Assembly: GCF_006970865.1 (NCBI RefSeq)
Contig: NZ_CP035503.1
Coordinates: 3,795,001-3,859,000 of the forward strand
Length of the DNA: 64,000 nucleotides
Origin: Rhodoferax sediminis
GTDB lineage: Bacteria; Pseudomonadota; Gammaproteobacteria; Burkholderiales; Burkholderiaceae_C
Direction of reading: 5' to 3'
Position 1 is the stretch's first letter. Each line of letters opens with the position of its first letter. Shown piece after piece: positions 7,946 through 17,568 of this stretch. A program made the position numbers and the translations under genes. The notes under the pieces were generated by a model, which was not told the origin of the DNA, ran no database searches, and saw nothing but the letters and a program-made list of their open reading frames with translations.

Positions 7946-10288
7946 ATGGCGATCAAACTCGGAAAACTGGCACTTGCATTTGCAGGTGCGGCCATGCTGA
8001 CCGTAGCAGGGTGTGGCGGTGGCGGTGGCGGTGGCGGTGGCGGTGGCGGCACAAGCGTATCGCCGCCCACGGCGGCCAAGACCAGCGTGCCCGTGACCGT
8101 GATCGACGGCGCAATCATGAACGCCACCGTCTGCCTGGACAAAAACCTCAACGGCATTTGCGATATCGGCGAACCGTCGGGCAAGACGGACGCCGCAGGC
8201 AATGTCAGCCTGCAGGTGCCCACGGAGGATGTCGGTAAATACCCGATTCTCGCGGTGGTCGGCACCGATGCGGTCGATGCAGACCACGGCCCCGTCACGA
8301 CGCCCTTCACCATGCAGGCTCCGGCCGACAAGCCTGCCGTGGTCAGCCCGCTGACCACCCTGGTGCAGACCCTGATTGCCAGCACCGGGGCCACCAGCGC
8401 CCAGGCGGAAGCTTCCGTCAAAGCGCAAACCGGCCTCAACGTTTCACTGTTTGCAGACTTCACCAAGAGCAGCACGGCCGACAGCCAGGCCGCCGGCACG
8501 ATGGCCCGCATGGTGGTGGTGACCACCCAGCAACAATCCAGCCTGCTCGCCGGCGCCATAGGCGGCGCCGCGATCGATGGCGCGGTGATCAGGCAGGCCG
8601 ATCTGGACAAGATCATCCAGAAGAAGCTGCTTGAAATCCTGCCGGCGCTGCTGACTGCGCTGGCCGACCCCAGCGTTCAGGCCGCCGCGCCCGAGGACAA
8701 GGATGCTGCCTTGAAGGCCCAGGCCAAGACGTTGGTGGACAACACGGGTCTGACGACCACGTCGGTCGCCACGCTGGTCGCGATCAACAACCAACTCGCC
8801 TCATCCCCCGCTGCCGGAGCCGACGCACCCGTGGCGAGCGCAGCCTTGCGCAGCCTGAATTTCACGGATAACGCCAACTGGTCTGTCAGGACCCTCGTTT
8901 CGACGCTGGCCCAGAACACCCCGGATGCCGCGGGCCACATCAAGTATGTGAGCCGCCGCTACAACAGCGTCGGCGGCGCGGTGGCCGCCTGGAACTACGG
9001 GGGCAGCCCGAACCGCCAGTCGGACCTGCATTTCAACGGCTCCAGCTGGATCGGTTGCGCTTTGAACGTTGAGAGCACAAGCACGGTGCGCGATGCCAGG
9101 GGCAACTCGAGCTACGACGACTGCGACAAGTTGGAAACCGGCAGCTCGAATCGCGCCGTGTTCGACATTGCCGATCGCTCCATGCTCGACGTGTACAACC
9201 AGATCACCGCAGCGGGCTATACCAACCTGTCCATCAAATCGGCAGCCAGTGCGCTGGGCACCGCCAAGTTCCCGGCGAATTCCCAGTTGTTCTACCAGGC
9301 GAACACGCCCTTGAGCACAGCGGTTGCCTACTACCCGGGAAACAGCAGCTACGTCATGCAATACAGCGCACCGGTTTCTTCCGGCACACCGGGCGCGACG
9401 GGCTGTGACTCCAACGAGTTCAAGAACACCAGCGGCACCAACAGCACCACGCTGGAAGGCATGATCGGTGCCATGACGGGAACGCCCTGCGTCTTTGGAC
9501 AAGGCAAATTTACGTACAACAGCGTTCTCTACACGAGTCCGGACGCGGCCGACGAGGCATGGGGCAACAGCACCGTGGGCATTGGTACGCTCGGAACGGC
9601 GCCGGTCGGTTTTGGCCCGGCTCCCGGCTTCTACAGCGGCAACGCCAAACTCCGTGTGGCCTTCACGGGCGTCGGCACCAACCCGGTGACCTACTACGCG
9701 TGCAAGGAGCGCTTCAACAACGGCTCGCCGCGCAATTGCACGGCGATCGGCACGGGCACCTACACCATCACGGCCTTGGGCGATGCACGCGTCATGACGC
9801 TGAGCAATCCGCCGCTGATCGCCAGCACCCTGGGCTACCAGCGCGTGTTTGTGGAACGTGGCGGCAAGGTCTACGCCGGCTACCAGAACAACACCACGAC
9901 CACCAACACCGCGCGGCTGAATCTGACCGCCGCCAACGCCCTGGCCTCCCAGCTCGGTCTGCCCGCCGTGGACCCGGATACGCCCTTGACCTTGACAAGG
10001 ACGTCCTACACGGGCGATTGGGAGGTAACCGACCCCGTTGCAAACAACGGCTCAACCATCATCCATATCTACGGCGATGGCAGTGCCAACTGCACCTCGA
10101 TTGACAGCAGCAGCACCACCAACTATGCGTGCACCCTGGCCTTCACCAACTTGGCAACCGGCGCCTTTGACCTGTCGGATCCTGACGGCACCGCCAATGG
10201 CACCCTCAACTTCCTGACGGGCGCGGTCAGCGGCAGCTACACAGATACGGACGGCTCTACGGGTAACTTCATTGGCGCCCGACGTTAA
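7946..10288 (+). CDS. Large secreted lipoprotein of unknown function
   Basis: The 780-residue protein begins with a lipoprotein signal peptide; the lipobox LTVAGC places the lipidated Cys at residue 23. A run of twelve glycines follows (residues 24-35). After it comes a segment VCLDKNLNGICDIGEPSG that resembles the short Ca-binding or surface-protein repeats with a D.N.NG.CD.GE pattern. The rest is rich in Ser, Thr, Asn and Gly, as in secreted proteins. The start is ATG at 7946 with GGAGGA upstream; an in-frame TTG lies four codons earlier. I do not recognise a catalytic domain. It is divergent from a two-component system, which may control it. A strong terminator follows. Confidence 0.85.
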   Translation: MAIKLGKLALAFAGAAMLTVAGCGGGGGGGGGGGGTSVSPPTAAKTSVPVTVIDGAIMNATVCLDKNLNGICDIGEPSGKTDAAGNVSLQVPTEDVGKYPILAVVGTDAVDADHGPVTTPFTMQAPADKPAVVSPLTTLVQTLIASTGATSAQAEASVKAQTGLNVSLFADFTKSSTADSQAAGTMARMVVVTTQQQSSLLAGAIGGAAIDGAVIRQADLDKIIQKKLLEILPALLTALADPSVQAAAPEDKDAALKAQAKTLVDNTGLTTTSVATLVAINNQLASSPAAGADAPVASAALRSLNFTDNANWSVRTLVSTLAQNTPDAAGHIKYVSRRYNSVGGAVAAWNYGGSPNRQSDLHFNGSSWIGCALNVESTSTVRDARGNSSYDDCDKLETGSSNRAVFDIADRSMLDVYNQITAAGYTNLSIKSAASALGTAKFPANSQLFYQANTPLSTAVAYYPGNSSYVMQYSAPVSSGTPGATGCDSNEFKNTSGTNSTTLEGMIGAMTGTPCVFGQGKFTYNSVLYTSPDAADEAWGNSTVGIGTLGTAPVGFGPAPGFYSGNAKLRVAFTGVGTNPVTYYACKERFNNGSPRNCTAIGTGTYTITALGDARVMTLSNPPLIASTLGYQRVFVERGGKVYAGYQNNTTTTNTARLNLTAANALASQLGLPAVDPDTPLTLTRTSYTGDWEVTDPVANNGSTIIHIYGDGSANCTSIDSSSTTNYACTLAFTNLATGAFDLSDPDGTANGTLNFLTGAVSGSYTDTDGSTGNFIGARR
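8015..8050 (+). repeat. GGCGGT microsatellite coding for poly-glycine
   Basis: Twelve glycine codons alternate GGC and GGT almost perfectly (GGCGGT about six times). It lies just after the lipidated Cys of the large lipoprotein. Hexamer slippage would change the linker length without shifting the frame. Confidence 0.85.
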
Positions 10289-10325
10289 ACCCCAACACGG
10301 CGGCTGACAAACCGCCCTCTTCAGC

Positions 10326-10352
10326 AAAGCCTCGCTCCGGCGGGGCTTTTTT
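10326..10352 (+). terminator. Intrinsic terminator after the large lipoprotein gene
   Basis: A stem with arms AAGCCTCGC and GCGGGGCTT (one G-T wobble) and a 4-nt loop is followed by a run of T. A second small hairpin (GGCGG...CCGCC) lies just before it. Confidence 0.8.
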
Positions 10353-10380
10353 GCGCGCTCTTCATTCGTATGATGGCGTC

Positions 10381-10965
10381 ATGCCCACCACCCACCTGCT
10401 CTACCTGCACGGCTTTCGCTCGTCGCCGCACTCCGCCAAGGCGCGAAAGGTCGGCGCGCGCGTTCAGACGCAGCACCCCGGCGTGACCTGGTGGTGCCCG
10501 CAGCTGCCACCCTCGCCGCGCGAAGCGATGGCAATGCTGATGCACGGCATTGCCACCTGGCCACACGAATCGATGGCCGTGGTGGGCTCGTCGCTGGGCG
10601 GGTTTTACGCGACCTTTGTGGCCGAGCAGACCCTTTGCCGGGCCGTGCTGCTGAACCCGGCCATCGCCCCGGCGCGCGACCTGCAAAGATACGTGGGCGA
10701 GCAGACCGCCTGGCACGACCCCGCCGATCACTTTTTCTTCAAACCGGAATTCGTGGACGAGTTGCGCGCCCTCGAATGCGGCCCGGTGGCCGAGCCGCAC
10801 CACTATTTCGCCGTGATCGCCAAGGGCGACGAGGTGCTGGACTGGCGCGAGATGACGGCGCGCTATCCCGGCGCGCGGATCCGGCTGCTGGAGGGCAGCG
10901 ACCACGCGCTGAGCGACTTCGACGCCCAGATCGACGAGGTATTCGAGTTTTTGCAGCTGGCCTGA
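10381..10965 (+). CDS. yqiA: YqiA/YcfP-type alpha/beta-hydrolase (esterase)
   Basis: A 194-residue single-domain alpha/beta-hydrolase. It has the oxyanion region LLYLHGFRSSP at the N-terminus, the nucleophile elbow VVGSSLGGFYA (second Ser), an acid residue in AKGDEVLDW and the catalytic His in EGSDHALSDF. Its length and these motifs fit the YqiA (UPF0227) esterase family, whose physiological substrate is not known. The start is ATG at 10381; the frame is open ten codons further upstream. The next gene, an RNase II family member, starts 31 bp downstream on the same strand. Confidence 0.88.
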   Translation: MPTTHLLYLHGFRSSPHSAKARKVGARVQTQHPGVTWWCPQLPPSPREAMAMLMHGIATWPHESMAVVGSSLGGFYATFVAEQTLCRAVLLNPAIAPARDLQRYVGEQTAWHDPADHFFFKPEFVDELRALECGPVAEPHHYFAVIAKGDEVLDWREMTARYPGARIRLLEGSDHALSDFDAQIDEVFEFLQLA

Positions 10966-10996
10966 GCCCCCGGTTTTTACGGGGACAATAGCGCCC

Positions 10997-13072
10997 ATGT
11001 TTGTATTGTTTGAAGAAACCGGCAAATTCCACGCCGGGCGCGTGCTGTCCGAGGCGGAATCGTCCGCGCAGGTGGAGCTGGACAGCGGCAAGCGCGTCAA
11101 GGTCAAGGCCGCGAATTTGTTGCTCAAGTTCGAGAAGCCCGCGCCCGCCGAGCTGGTGCGCCAGGCGCAGGCCCTGAGCCAGGACATCGAGCTGGAGCTG
11201 GCCTGGGAATTCGCGCCCGACGACGAATTCGGCTTTGCCGAGCTGGCGCGCGAGTATTTCAGCGAGCAGGCGACGCTGGTCGAGCAGGCCGCCGCGCTGT
11301 TTCGCCTGTTCGAGGCGCCGCATTACTTTCGCCGCGCCGGCAAGGGGCGCTTCAAAAAGGCGCCCGCCGAGATCCTGCAGCAGGCGCTGGCCGGTATCGA
11401 GAAGAAAAAGCAGTTGCAGGCGCAGATTGCCGCCTGGGCCGCCGAGCTGGGCCAGGGCCAGTGCCCGACACCGATCCGCGAGCAGCTCTACAAGATTTTG
11501 TTCCGCCCCGACAAGAACGCGCCCGAGTACAAGGCCGTGGTCGAGGCGTCGCGCGCCACGCACACGGCGCCACTGGCGCTGCTGCAGCAGGCTGGCGCGA
11601 TCGACTCGCCCTACCAGTTCCACTGGAAGCGCTTTTTGTTCGAGAACTTTCCCAAGGGCACGGGCTTCCCCGCGCTGCAGGCGCCCGCGATCACGGACGA
11701 GCTGCCGCTGGCGACCTGCCGGGCCTACTCGATCGACGACTCGCACACCACCGAAATCGACGATGCGCTGTCGGTGCAGGGCTTGGGCAGCGGCACGGTG
11801 ACGCTGGGGATCCATATCGCGGCGCCGGGCCTGGCGATTGCGCCGGGCAGCCCGATCGACCAGCTCGGGCGCACGCGATTGTCCACCGTGTACATGCCGG
11901 GCTACAAGGTCACCATGCTGCCCGACGACGTGGTGCAGAGCTACACGCTCCTGGCGGGGCGCAATTGCCCGGCCGTGTCGCTGTACGTCACGTTGAACGA
12001 GGTCACGCTGGAGGTCCAGGCCACCGAAACCAGACTGGAGCGCGTGCCGGTTGCCGCGAATCTGCGCCACGACCAGCTCGACGCGGTGGTCACGGCCGAC
12101 TGGCTGGAGAATCCGGACTTTTCGCATCAAAACGGCCTGCAGCCCCCGCCCATGGCGCGCGAGCAGCTCTCATTTTTATACCGCCTGGCGAAACACCTGA
12201 AGGCCGCCCGCGAAGTGGTGCGCGGCAAGCCCGAGACCTTCAACCGTCCCGACTACAACTTCAAGCTGGTCGGTAACGATGGGGCCGAACCCACTGGCAG
12301 CGAGCAGGTGCAGATCGGCACGCGCCAGCGCGGCGCGCCGCTGGATCTGATCGTGTCCGAGGCCATGATCCTGGCCAACAGCACCTGGGGCAACTGGCTG
12401 GCCGAGCTGGGTGTGCCGGGCATCTACCGCAGCCAGGCCAGCCTGCTGCCCGGCGTTAAGGTGCGCATGGGCACCAAGGCCCTGCCGCACGCCGGCATCG
12501 GCGTCAAGAGCTACGTCTGGAGCACCTCGCCGCTGCGCCGCTACACCGACCTGGTGAACCAGTGGCAGATCATCGCCTGCGCGCGCCATGGCAAAACGGC
12601 CGCGCTGGCCGCGCCGTTCAAACCCAAGGCCGCCGAGCTGTTCTCCATCATTTCCAGCTTTGACGCGACCTACGCCGCCTACAACGACTACCAGCGCGGC
12701 ATGGAGCGCTTCTGGACGCTCAAGTATGTGCAGCAGCAGGGCATTACCGAGCTGACCGGCACCGTCTTCAAGGAAGGCCTGGTGCGCGCCGACGAACTGC
12801 CGCTGGTGCTGCCCGTGCTCGGCACGCAAAGCCTGCCGCGCGGCGCCCGCGTGCGCGTGAAGCTCGGCGCGATCGACGAGATCACGCTGGACGTGAACGG
12901 CACGGTGATCGAGCGGCTGGATCAGGCGCCCGAGGCGGCCTCGCAAGAGGACGAAGGCAGCGAGGATGAGGACGACGCCGTGGCCGGCCCGATCGCCATT
13001 GCCGTGGACGTGAGCGAAGCCGAGGCTGAGGCGAAAACCGAGGCGGCCACCAGCGATAATCCATCCCCGTGA
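10997..13072 (+). CDS. RNase II/RNase R family 3'-5' exoribonuclease
   Basis: The protein (691 residues) has a central RNB catalytic domain with the metal site SIDDSHTTEIDDALSV (Asp-rich), followed by GIHIAAPG, LSTVYMPGYKVTMLP and the arginine motif WSTSPLRRYTDLVNQW. The N-terminal part is not the classic pair of cold-shock domains, and no long basic C-terminal tail is present. The C-terminus instead ends in an acidic stretch rich in Glu, Asp and Ala. The sequence therefore fits the short RNB subfamily found in Burkholderiales and annotated variously as RNase II or VacB. It would degrade single-stranded RNA in the cytoplasm. The stop overlaps the GTG start of the TonB-like gene. Confidence 0.88.
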   Translation: MFVLFEETGKFHAGRVLSEAESSAQVELDSGKRVKVKAANLLLKFEKPAPAELVRQAQALSQDIELELAWEFAPDDEFGFAELAREYFSEQATLVEQAAALFRLFEAPHYFRRAGKGRFKKAPAEILQQALAGIEKKKQLQAQIAAWAAELGQGQCPTPIREQLYKILFRPDKNAPEYKAVVEASRATHTAPLALLQQAGAIDSPYQFHWKRFLFENFPKGTGFPALQAPAITDELPLATCRAYSIDDSHTTEIDDALSVQGLGSGTVTLGIHIAAPGLAIAPGSPIDQLGRTRLSTVYMPGYKVTMLPDDVVQSYTLLAGRNCPAVSLYVTLNEVTLEVQATETRLERVPVAANLRHDQLDAVVTADWLENPDFSHQNGLQPPPMAREQLSFLYRLAKHLKAAREVVRGKPETFNRPDYNFKLVGNDGAEPTGSEQVQIGTRQRGAPLDLIVSEAMILANSTWGNWLAELGVPGIYRSQASLLPGVKVRMGTKALPHAGIGVKSYVWSTSPLRRYTDLVNQWQIIACARHGKTAALAAPFKPKAAELFSIISSFDATYAAYNDYQRGMERFWTLKYVQQQGITELTGTVFKEGLVRADELPLVLPVLGTQSLPRGARVRVKLGAIDEITLDVNGTVIERLDQAPEAASQEDEGSEDEDDAVAGPIAIAVDVSEAEAEAKTEAATSDNPSP

Positions 13073-13923
13073 AACTGCGGTCCTTCAGCACCCTCCAGCT
13101 GGCGCTTGGCGCATCCATCGCGGTCCACGCGGGGCTGCTGACCGTGCGCTTCGTGGACCCGGAGGGCTTCAACCGCGTGTTCCAGGACACGCCGCTGGAA
13201 GTCATCCTGGTCAATGCCAAATCGAACGAGCACCCGGACAAGGCCACGGCCATCGCGCAGGCCTCACTGGCCGGCGGCGGCGAGGCCGACAAGGGGCGCG
13301 CGACCACGCCGCTGCCGCCCTCGGCGCTGACCGAAATGGGCGATGCCGCCGAAGATGCGCAGCGCAAGGTCGAGGCGCTGCAGCAGCAGCAAAGCCTGAT
13401 GCTGACGCAGGTCAAAAGGCTGCTCGCCGCGCTGCCGCCGGCCGACCCCAAGGAGGCCAGCGACAACCCCGAAGCCCAGGCCCGGGAGGACAAGCGGCGC
13501 CAGCTGGTCAAGCTGCTGGCCGAGATCGAGCGGCGCGTCAACGAAGAAAACGCGCGCCCCAAAAAACGCTACATCAGTCCGGCCACGCGCGAGGAGGTCT
13601 ATGCGGTGTACTACGACGGCTTGCGCCACAAGATCGAGAACCGCGGCACCGAGCATTTTCCGGAAATCAGCGGCAAGAAGCTGTACGGCGAGCTGACCAT
13701 GATCCTGACCGTCAACTTTGACGGGCGCGTGGTGTCCACCGAAGTGGTGGATCCTTCGGGCAGTCCCGCGCTGGACCGCCGCGCCGAGGCGATTGCGCGC
13801 AGCGCCGGGCCGTTCGGTCATTTCAGCGACGCCATGCGGCGCCAGGCCGACCAGATCGTGGTGGTCTCGCGCTTTCGCTTCACGCGCGACGAAACGCTCG
13901 AGACCAGGCTGACCGGTCAGTGA
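13069..13923 (+). CDS. TonB-like energy transducer
   Basis: The 284-residue protein has one N-terminal transmembrane segment (about residues 9-27), then a charged, Gln-rich, partly coiled periplasmic region. The C-terminal domain (about residues 180-275) carries YYDGLRHKIENRGTEHFP and VNFDGRVVSTEVVDPSGSPALDRRA, the pattern of the TonB C-terminal fold. It starts at GTG 13069, overlapping the exonuclease stop (GTGA). It is probably inner-membrane anchored and would contact outer-membrane proteins, but no exbB or exbD lies nearby, so its partner is unknown. The next gene, aroE, starts right after the stop. Confidence 0.82.
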   Translation: MKLRSFSTLQLALGASIAVHAGLLTVRFVDPEGFNRVFQDTPLEVILVNAKSNEHPDKATAIAQASLAGGGEADKGRATTPLPPSALTEMGDAAEDAQRKVEALQQQQSLMLTQVKRLLAALPPADPKEASDNPEAQAREDKRRQLVKLLAEIERRVNEENARPKKRYISPATREEVYAVYYDGLRHKIENRGTEHFPEISGKKLYGELTMILTVNFDGRVVSTEVVDPSGSPALDRRAEAIARSAGPFGHFSDAMRRQADQIVVVSRFRFTRDETLETRLTGQ

Positions 13924-13940
13924 ACCGGCGCGCGCAACGA

Positions 13941-14783
13941 ATGAACATGGATCTTTACTGCGTCATGGGCAACCCGGTGGAGCACAGCAAGTCGCCGTGG
14001 ATTCACGCGCGCTTTGCCGAACTCACCGGGCAGCGCCTGCACTATGGCAAGCGGCTGATTCCGCTGGCCAACTTTGCCGCGTCGCTGCGCGAGTTCATGA
14101 ACGATGCCGCCGGCACGGCCCGCGGCTGCAATATCACGGTGCCGTTCAAGTTCGAGGCCGCGGCCGTGGCCACCCGGGTGAGCGCGCGCGCCGAATTGGC
14201 GCGCGCCGCCAACATCCTGAGCTTCGAAGCCGGCGGCATCCACGCCGACAACACCGATGGCATCGGGCTGGTGGATGACATTCAGCGCAACGCGGGCCTG
14301 GCATTGGCGGGCCGTGACGTGCTCTTGATCGGCGCGGGCGGCGCCGCGGCCGGCGTGCTGGGCCCGTTGATTGAGGCGCGGCCCGCCCGCATCGCGATTG
14401 CGAACCGCACTCACGCAAAGGCCGTGGCCCTGGCCGAGCGCCACCAGGCGCTGGCCTTGCTGCAAAAAACAGAGCTGTTGACGCCCGACCTGCAAGGGTT
14501 GCAGGGCAAATTTGACGTCATCATCAACGCCACGGCAAGCAGCCTCAGCGGCGCCGGCGTGCCGGTTCCGGGCAGCGTCCTGAGGCCCGGCGCGCTGGCC
14601 TACGACATGATGTACGGCCCCGCCGCGCGCGGCTTCATGGCCTGGGCGCTCGAGCATGGCGCCGTCCCGCGCGACGGGCTGGGCATGCTGGTGGAGCAGG
14701 CGGCCGAAGCCTTTTTGATCTGGCGCGGCGTGCGCCCGCCCTCCGCGCAGGTGCTCGCCGAGTTGCGCGCCGTCATGGAATGA
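13941..14783 (+). CDS. aroE: Shikimate dehydrogenase
   Basis: AroE reduces 3-dehydroshikimate to shikimate with NADPH. The substrate site VMGNPVEHSKSPWIHARFA, the catalytic Lys region TVPFK, HADNTDGIGL and the nucleotide-binding loop LIGAGGAAAGV are all present, with NRTHAKA for NADP. Length is about 280 residues, normal for the family. The start is uncertain: ATG 13941, ATG 13947 (directly before DLYCVMGNP) and GTG 13920 (overlapping the TonB-like stop) are in frame, and none has a clear ribosome binding site. It belongs to a plus-strand run with mtgA and ruvC. Confidence 0.95.
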   Translation: MNMDLYCVMGNPVEHSKSPWIHARFAELTGQRLHYGKRLIPLANFAASLREFMNDAAGTARGCNITVPFKFEAAAVATRVSARAELARAANILSFEAGGIHADNTDGIGLVDDIQRNAGLALAGRDVLLIGAGGAAAGVLGPLIEARPARIAIANRTHAKAVALAERHQALALLQKTELLTPDLQGLQGKFDVIINATASSLSGAGVPVPGSVLRPGALAYDMMYGPAARGFMAWALEHGAVPRDGLGMLVEQAAEAFLIWRGVRPPSAQVLAELRAVME

Positions 14784-14790
14784 AGCGCGC

Positions 14791-15522
14791 ATGAACCCCT
14801 TGCTGCGCTGGATCGGCCTGCTCATCGCCGCCTTCCTCGCCCTGCAACTGTTTTTTGTGGCGCGCATTGCGCTGATGCTGGTGGTGCACCCCGAGTCCAC
14901 CACGTTCCAGCGCTCGGAGGCGTGGCGCCTGGCGCGCGAGCACGGCGAGCTGCGCTGGCGCCAGCAGTGGGTGCCGTATGCGCAGATCTCGGACAACCTC
15001 AAGCGTGCCGTGATCGCCTCGGAGGACGACGATTTCGTCAATCATGATGGCGTCGAGTGGGAAGCCATCGAGAAGGCCTGGCAGAAAAATGCCAAGGCCG
15101 AAGAGCTCGCCGCGCGGCGCGCGCTGCAGGCCCGCCCCGCCAAGCGCCCGCCGAAGATCGTGGGCGGCTCCACCATCAGCCAGCAGCTGGCGAAAAACCT
15201 GTTTCTCTCGGGCGAGCGCACGCTCTTGCGCAAGGGCCAGGAATTTGTGCTGACGATGCTGCTCGAACACATCCTGGGCAAGCAGCGCATCCTGGAGATT
15301 TACCTGAACAGCGTGGAATGGGGCGAAGGCGTGTTCGGCGCCGAAGCTGCGGCCCAGCACTACTACCGCAAAACCGCATCGAAGCTCAGCGCCTACGAGG
15401 CCGCACGGCTGGCCGTGATGCTGCCGCGGCCCAAGTATTTCGAGAAGGTGCCCCGCTCGGGCTACCTGTCCAGCCGCGCGTCCACCATCGTGGCGCGCAT
15501 GCGCGACGCCGAATTGCCGTGA
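14791..15522 (+). CDS. mtgA: Monofunctional biosynthetic peptidoglycan transglycosylase
   Basis: MtgA polymerises lipid II into glycan strands at the inner membrane. The 243-residue protein has one N-terminal transmembrane helix (about 7-30) and a GT51 domain. That domain has the catalytic motif ASEDDDF (Glu78), [16 protein letters not shown] and [20 protein letters not shown]. It starts 7 bp after the aroE stop. There is no transpeptidase domain, which separates it from class A PBPs. Confidence 0.95.
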   Translation: MNPLLRWIGLLIAAFLALQLFFVARIALMLVVHPESTTFQRSEAWRLAREHGELRWRQQWVPYAQISDNLKRAVIASEDDDFVNHDGVEWEAIEKAWQKNAKAEELAARRALQARPAKRPPKIVGGSTISQQLAKNLFLSGERTLLRKGQEFVLTMLLEHILGKQRILEIYLNSVEWGEGVFGAEAAAQHYYRKTASKLSAYEAARLAVMLPRPKYFEKVPRSGYLSSRASTIVARMRDAELP

Positions 15523-15538
15523 GCGCCAACTTGGCACC

Positions 15539-16087
15539 ATGCGAATTTTAGGCATTGACCCCGGCCTGCAAACCACCGGCTTCGGCGTGGTGGACGCGGC
15601 CGGCTCGGCGCTCAGCTATGTGGCCAGCGGCACCATCCGGACCACGCATCTGGACCGCGGCGACCTGCCGGCCCGCCTGAAGGTGCTGTTCGACGGCATC
15701 ACCGAGGTGGTGGCGCGCTACCAGCCCGATGCGGCCTCGGTCGAGATCGTCTTCGTCAACGTCAACCCGCAGGCCACGCTGCTGCTGGGCCAGGCGCGCG
15801 GCGCCTGCGTGACGGCACTGGTCTGCAGCGCCCTGCCGGTGGCGGAATACACCGCGCTGCAGATGAAACAGGCGGTGGCGGGTCACGGCAAGGCGGCCAA
15901 GGCGCAGGTGCAGGCCATGGTGCAGCGGCTGCTGCAACTGCCCGGCCTGCCCGGCACCGACGCGGCCGACGCGCTCGGCCTGGCCATCACGCACGCGCAT
16001 GTGGGCCAGTCCATGCACCGGCTGGCGCAGGCCACAGAGCTGCAGCGCAAGAGCAGCGGCATGTACAAAGCGGGGCGCAGCCGGTAA
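15539..16087 (+). CDS. ruvC: Holliday junction resolvase RuvC
   Basis: RuvC cuts Holliday junctions in the RuvABC complex. The 182-residue protein starts [18 protein letters not shown] with catalytic Asp7. A second acidic residue is Glu69 in ASVEIVF, and the C-terminal acidic pair lies in [11 protein letters not shown]. ruvA and ruvB are not in the window. A composite of the GC-rich repeat follows the stop codon. Confidence 0.95.
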   Translation: MRILGIDPGLQTTGFGVVDAAGSALSYVASGTIRTTHLDRGDLPARLKVLFDGITEVVARYQPDAASVEIVFVNVNPQATLLLGQARGACVTALVCSALPVAEYTALQMKQAVAGHGKAAKAQVQAMVQRLLQLPGLPGTDAADALGLAITHAHVGQSMHRLAQATELQRKSSGMYKAGRSR

Positions 16088-16091
16088 GACC

Positions 16092-16302
16092 GGTCCAGCG
16101 AACGCAGCGACAAGCGCGGGGGCTATCGGCCGTAGCGCCGGGCCGCCCCAAGCGAGGCAAGCCCCCTCGGGGCCGGGCAGCAGCGTGATGCCTCGGAACG
16201 TGCATAGCGCAGGCCCGGCATGGGCTCGCTCCACTGTACAGCTGCGCGCACGGACGCTACGCGAGCCCAGCGCAGCACACGCAGTGGCAAGCGTGGGGGC
16301 CA
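16092..16302 (-). repeat. GC-rich palindromic element (REP-like), composite copy
   Basis: The 215-bp gap between ruvC and the small membrane protein gene consists largely of pieces of the GC-rich element: GCCGGGCCGCCCC, CCCCCTCGGGG and GGCAAGCGTGGGGGCC. At least two incomplete copies seem to be present, in inverse orientation to those at 48 and 52 kb. No gene is seen in it. Confidence 0.7.
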
Positions 16303-16303
16303 G

Positions 16304-16480
16304 TTACGCCAGGCGCTGCACGATCAGCACCGCGAAGAAACCGAAGGCGGCAAGCAGGGTGCCGATGACGATACGCAGTCCGAATTTCCTGTATTTGGAC
16401 TGCCCGGTGACCGCGTAGAGCGCAAAGGAAATCGCTGCGCCGAGCAGCAGCACGAAGAAGAGCCCGCGAAACAGCGCCAT
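16304..16480 (-). CDS. Small two-helix membrane protein downstream of lpxC
   Basis: This 58-codon ORF starts MALFRGLFFVLLLGAAISFA and has a second hydrophobic stretch (about residues 37-55, around GTLLAAFGFFAVLIVQRLA). A short basic loop QSKYRKFGLR separates the two. It starts 9 bp after the lpxC stop on the same strand, so it is probably the last gene of the dcw/lpxC transcript. Amino acid composition and hydrophobic pattern support a real protein; I do not know its family or function. Confidence 0.7.
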   Translation of the reverse strand: MALFRGLFFVLLLGAAISFALYAVTGQSKYRKFGLRIVIGTLLAAFGFFAVLIVQRLA

Positions 16481-16489
16481 GGCGGGCGG

Positions 16490-17413
16490 CTACCAGGCCC
16501 GGGCCAGTTGGGAAAAGCCGCTGGGCGCGAGCTTCTCGTCGTCGAACGTGACAACCTCGTAGGCGTCGGGGCGCGACAGGAGCTCGCGCAGCAGCTTGTT
16601 GTTCAGCGCGTGGCCGGACTTGAAGGCGCTGTAGCTGGCCAGCAGCGGCTTGCCCAGCATGTACATGTCGCCCATGGCGTCGAGGATCTTGTGCTTGACG
16701 AACTCGTCGTCGTAGCGCAGGCCATCAGCGTTCAGCACCTTGTAGTCGTCGATCACGATGGCGTTGTCGAGCCCGCCGCCCAGCGCCAGGCCGTGGGTGC
16801 GCAGCATCTCCACGTCCTTGGTGAAGCCGAAGGTGCGCGCGCGCGCGATGTCGCGGCTGTACGAGCCGGTGCTCAGGTCGAACACGACGCGCTGGCCGGA
16901 CGAATCGACCGCCGGATGGTTGAAGTCGATCTCGAAGCTGAGCTTGTAGCCGTTGAAGGGCTCGAGCCGGGCCCACTTCAGCATTGCGCCCTCGCCTTCA
17001 CGCACTTCGACCGGCTGGGCCACGCGGATGAAACGCTTGGGCGCGTTCTGCAGCGCGATGCCGGCGCTTTGCAGCAGGAACACGAACGACGCCGCCGAGC
17101 CGTCCATGATGGGCACTTCTTCGGCGGTAATGTCCACGTAAAGGTTGTCAATGCCCAGGCCGGCGCAGGCCGACATCAGGTGCTCCACCGTGGCAACCTT
17201 GCCCGCACCGTGCGACACGGTGGTGGCCATGCGGGTATCGGTCACGGCAGTGGCCAGCATGGGAATGTCCACCGGCACCGGCAAATCCACGCGGCGAAAC
17301 ACAATGCCGGTGTCGGGCTGCGCGGGCCGCAGGGTGAGCTCGACCCGCTGGCCGCTGTGCACGCCGACGCCGACCGCACTGGTCAACGTTTTGAGGGTTC
17401 GCTGCTGGAGCAT
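16490..17413 (-). CDS. lpxC: UDP-3-O-acyl-N-acetylglucosamine deacetylase
   Basis: LpxC is the zinc deacetylase that commits precursor to lipid A synthesis in the cytoplasm. The 307-residue protein starts [20 protein letters not shown], has the zinc ligand His78 in TVEHLMSA and the second zinc cluster in [12 protein letters not shown], plus the catalytic region GHALNNKLL. It follows ftsZ, the usual end of the dcw cluster in beta- and gammaproteobacteria. A copy of the GC-rich repeat separates it from ftsZ, and the small membrane protein follows. Confidence 0.97.
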   Translation of the reverse strand: MLQQRTLKTLTSAVGVGVHSGQRVELTLRPAQPDTGIVFRRVDLPVPVDIPMLATAVTDTRMATTVSHGAGKVATVEHLMSACAGLGIDNLYVDITAEEVPIMDGSAASFVFLLQSAGIALQNAPKRFIRVAQPVEVREGEGAMLKWARLEPFNGYKLSFEIDFNHPAVDSSGQRVVFDLSTGSYSRDIARARTFGFTKDVEMLRTHGLALGGGLDNAIVIDDYKVLNADGLRYDDEFVKHKILDAMGDMYMLGKPLLASYSAFKSGHALNNKLLRELLSRPDAYEVVTFDDEKLAPSGFSQLARAW

Positions 17414-17491
17414 GCCGCGATTTTAAAAGCACTGGCTGGAGCGTGCACTCCACCAGCGCGTTTGACCTTTATCGAGAAGCAGCCCAGTCGC

Positions 17492-17565
17492 CGCCGGGCC
17501 GCCCCAAGGCGACGACGGCCCCCTCGGGGGGCAGCGACCACACGCAGTGAGGGAGCGTGGGGGCC
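17492..17565 (-). repeat. GC-rich palindromic element between ftsZ and lpxC
   Basis: Reads GCCGGGCCGCCCCAAGG, then CCCCCTCGGGGGG, then CACACGCAGTG and GGGAGCGTGGGGGCC. It abuts the 3' end of ftsZ. Confidence 0.75.
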
Positions 17566-17568
17566 AGA

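Noticed and set aside
8015..8050. Possible CRISPR-like or tandem repeat array
   Set aside because: It is a coding microsatellite of glycine codons with no spacers.
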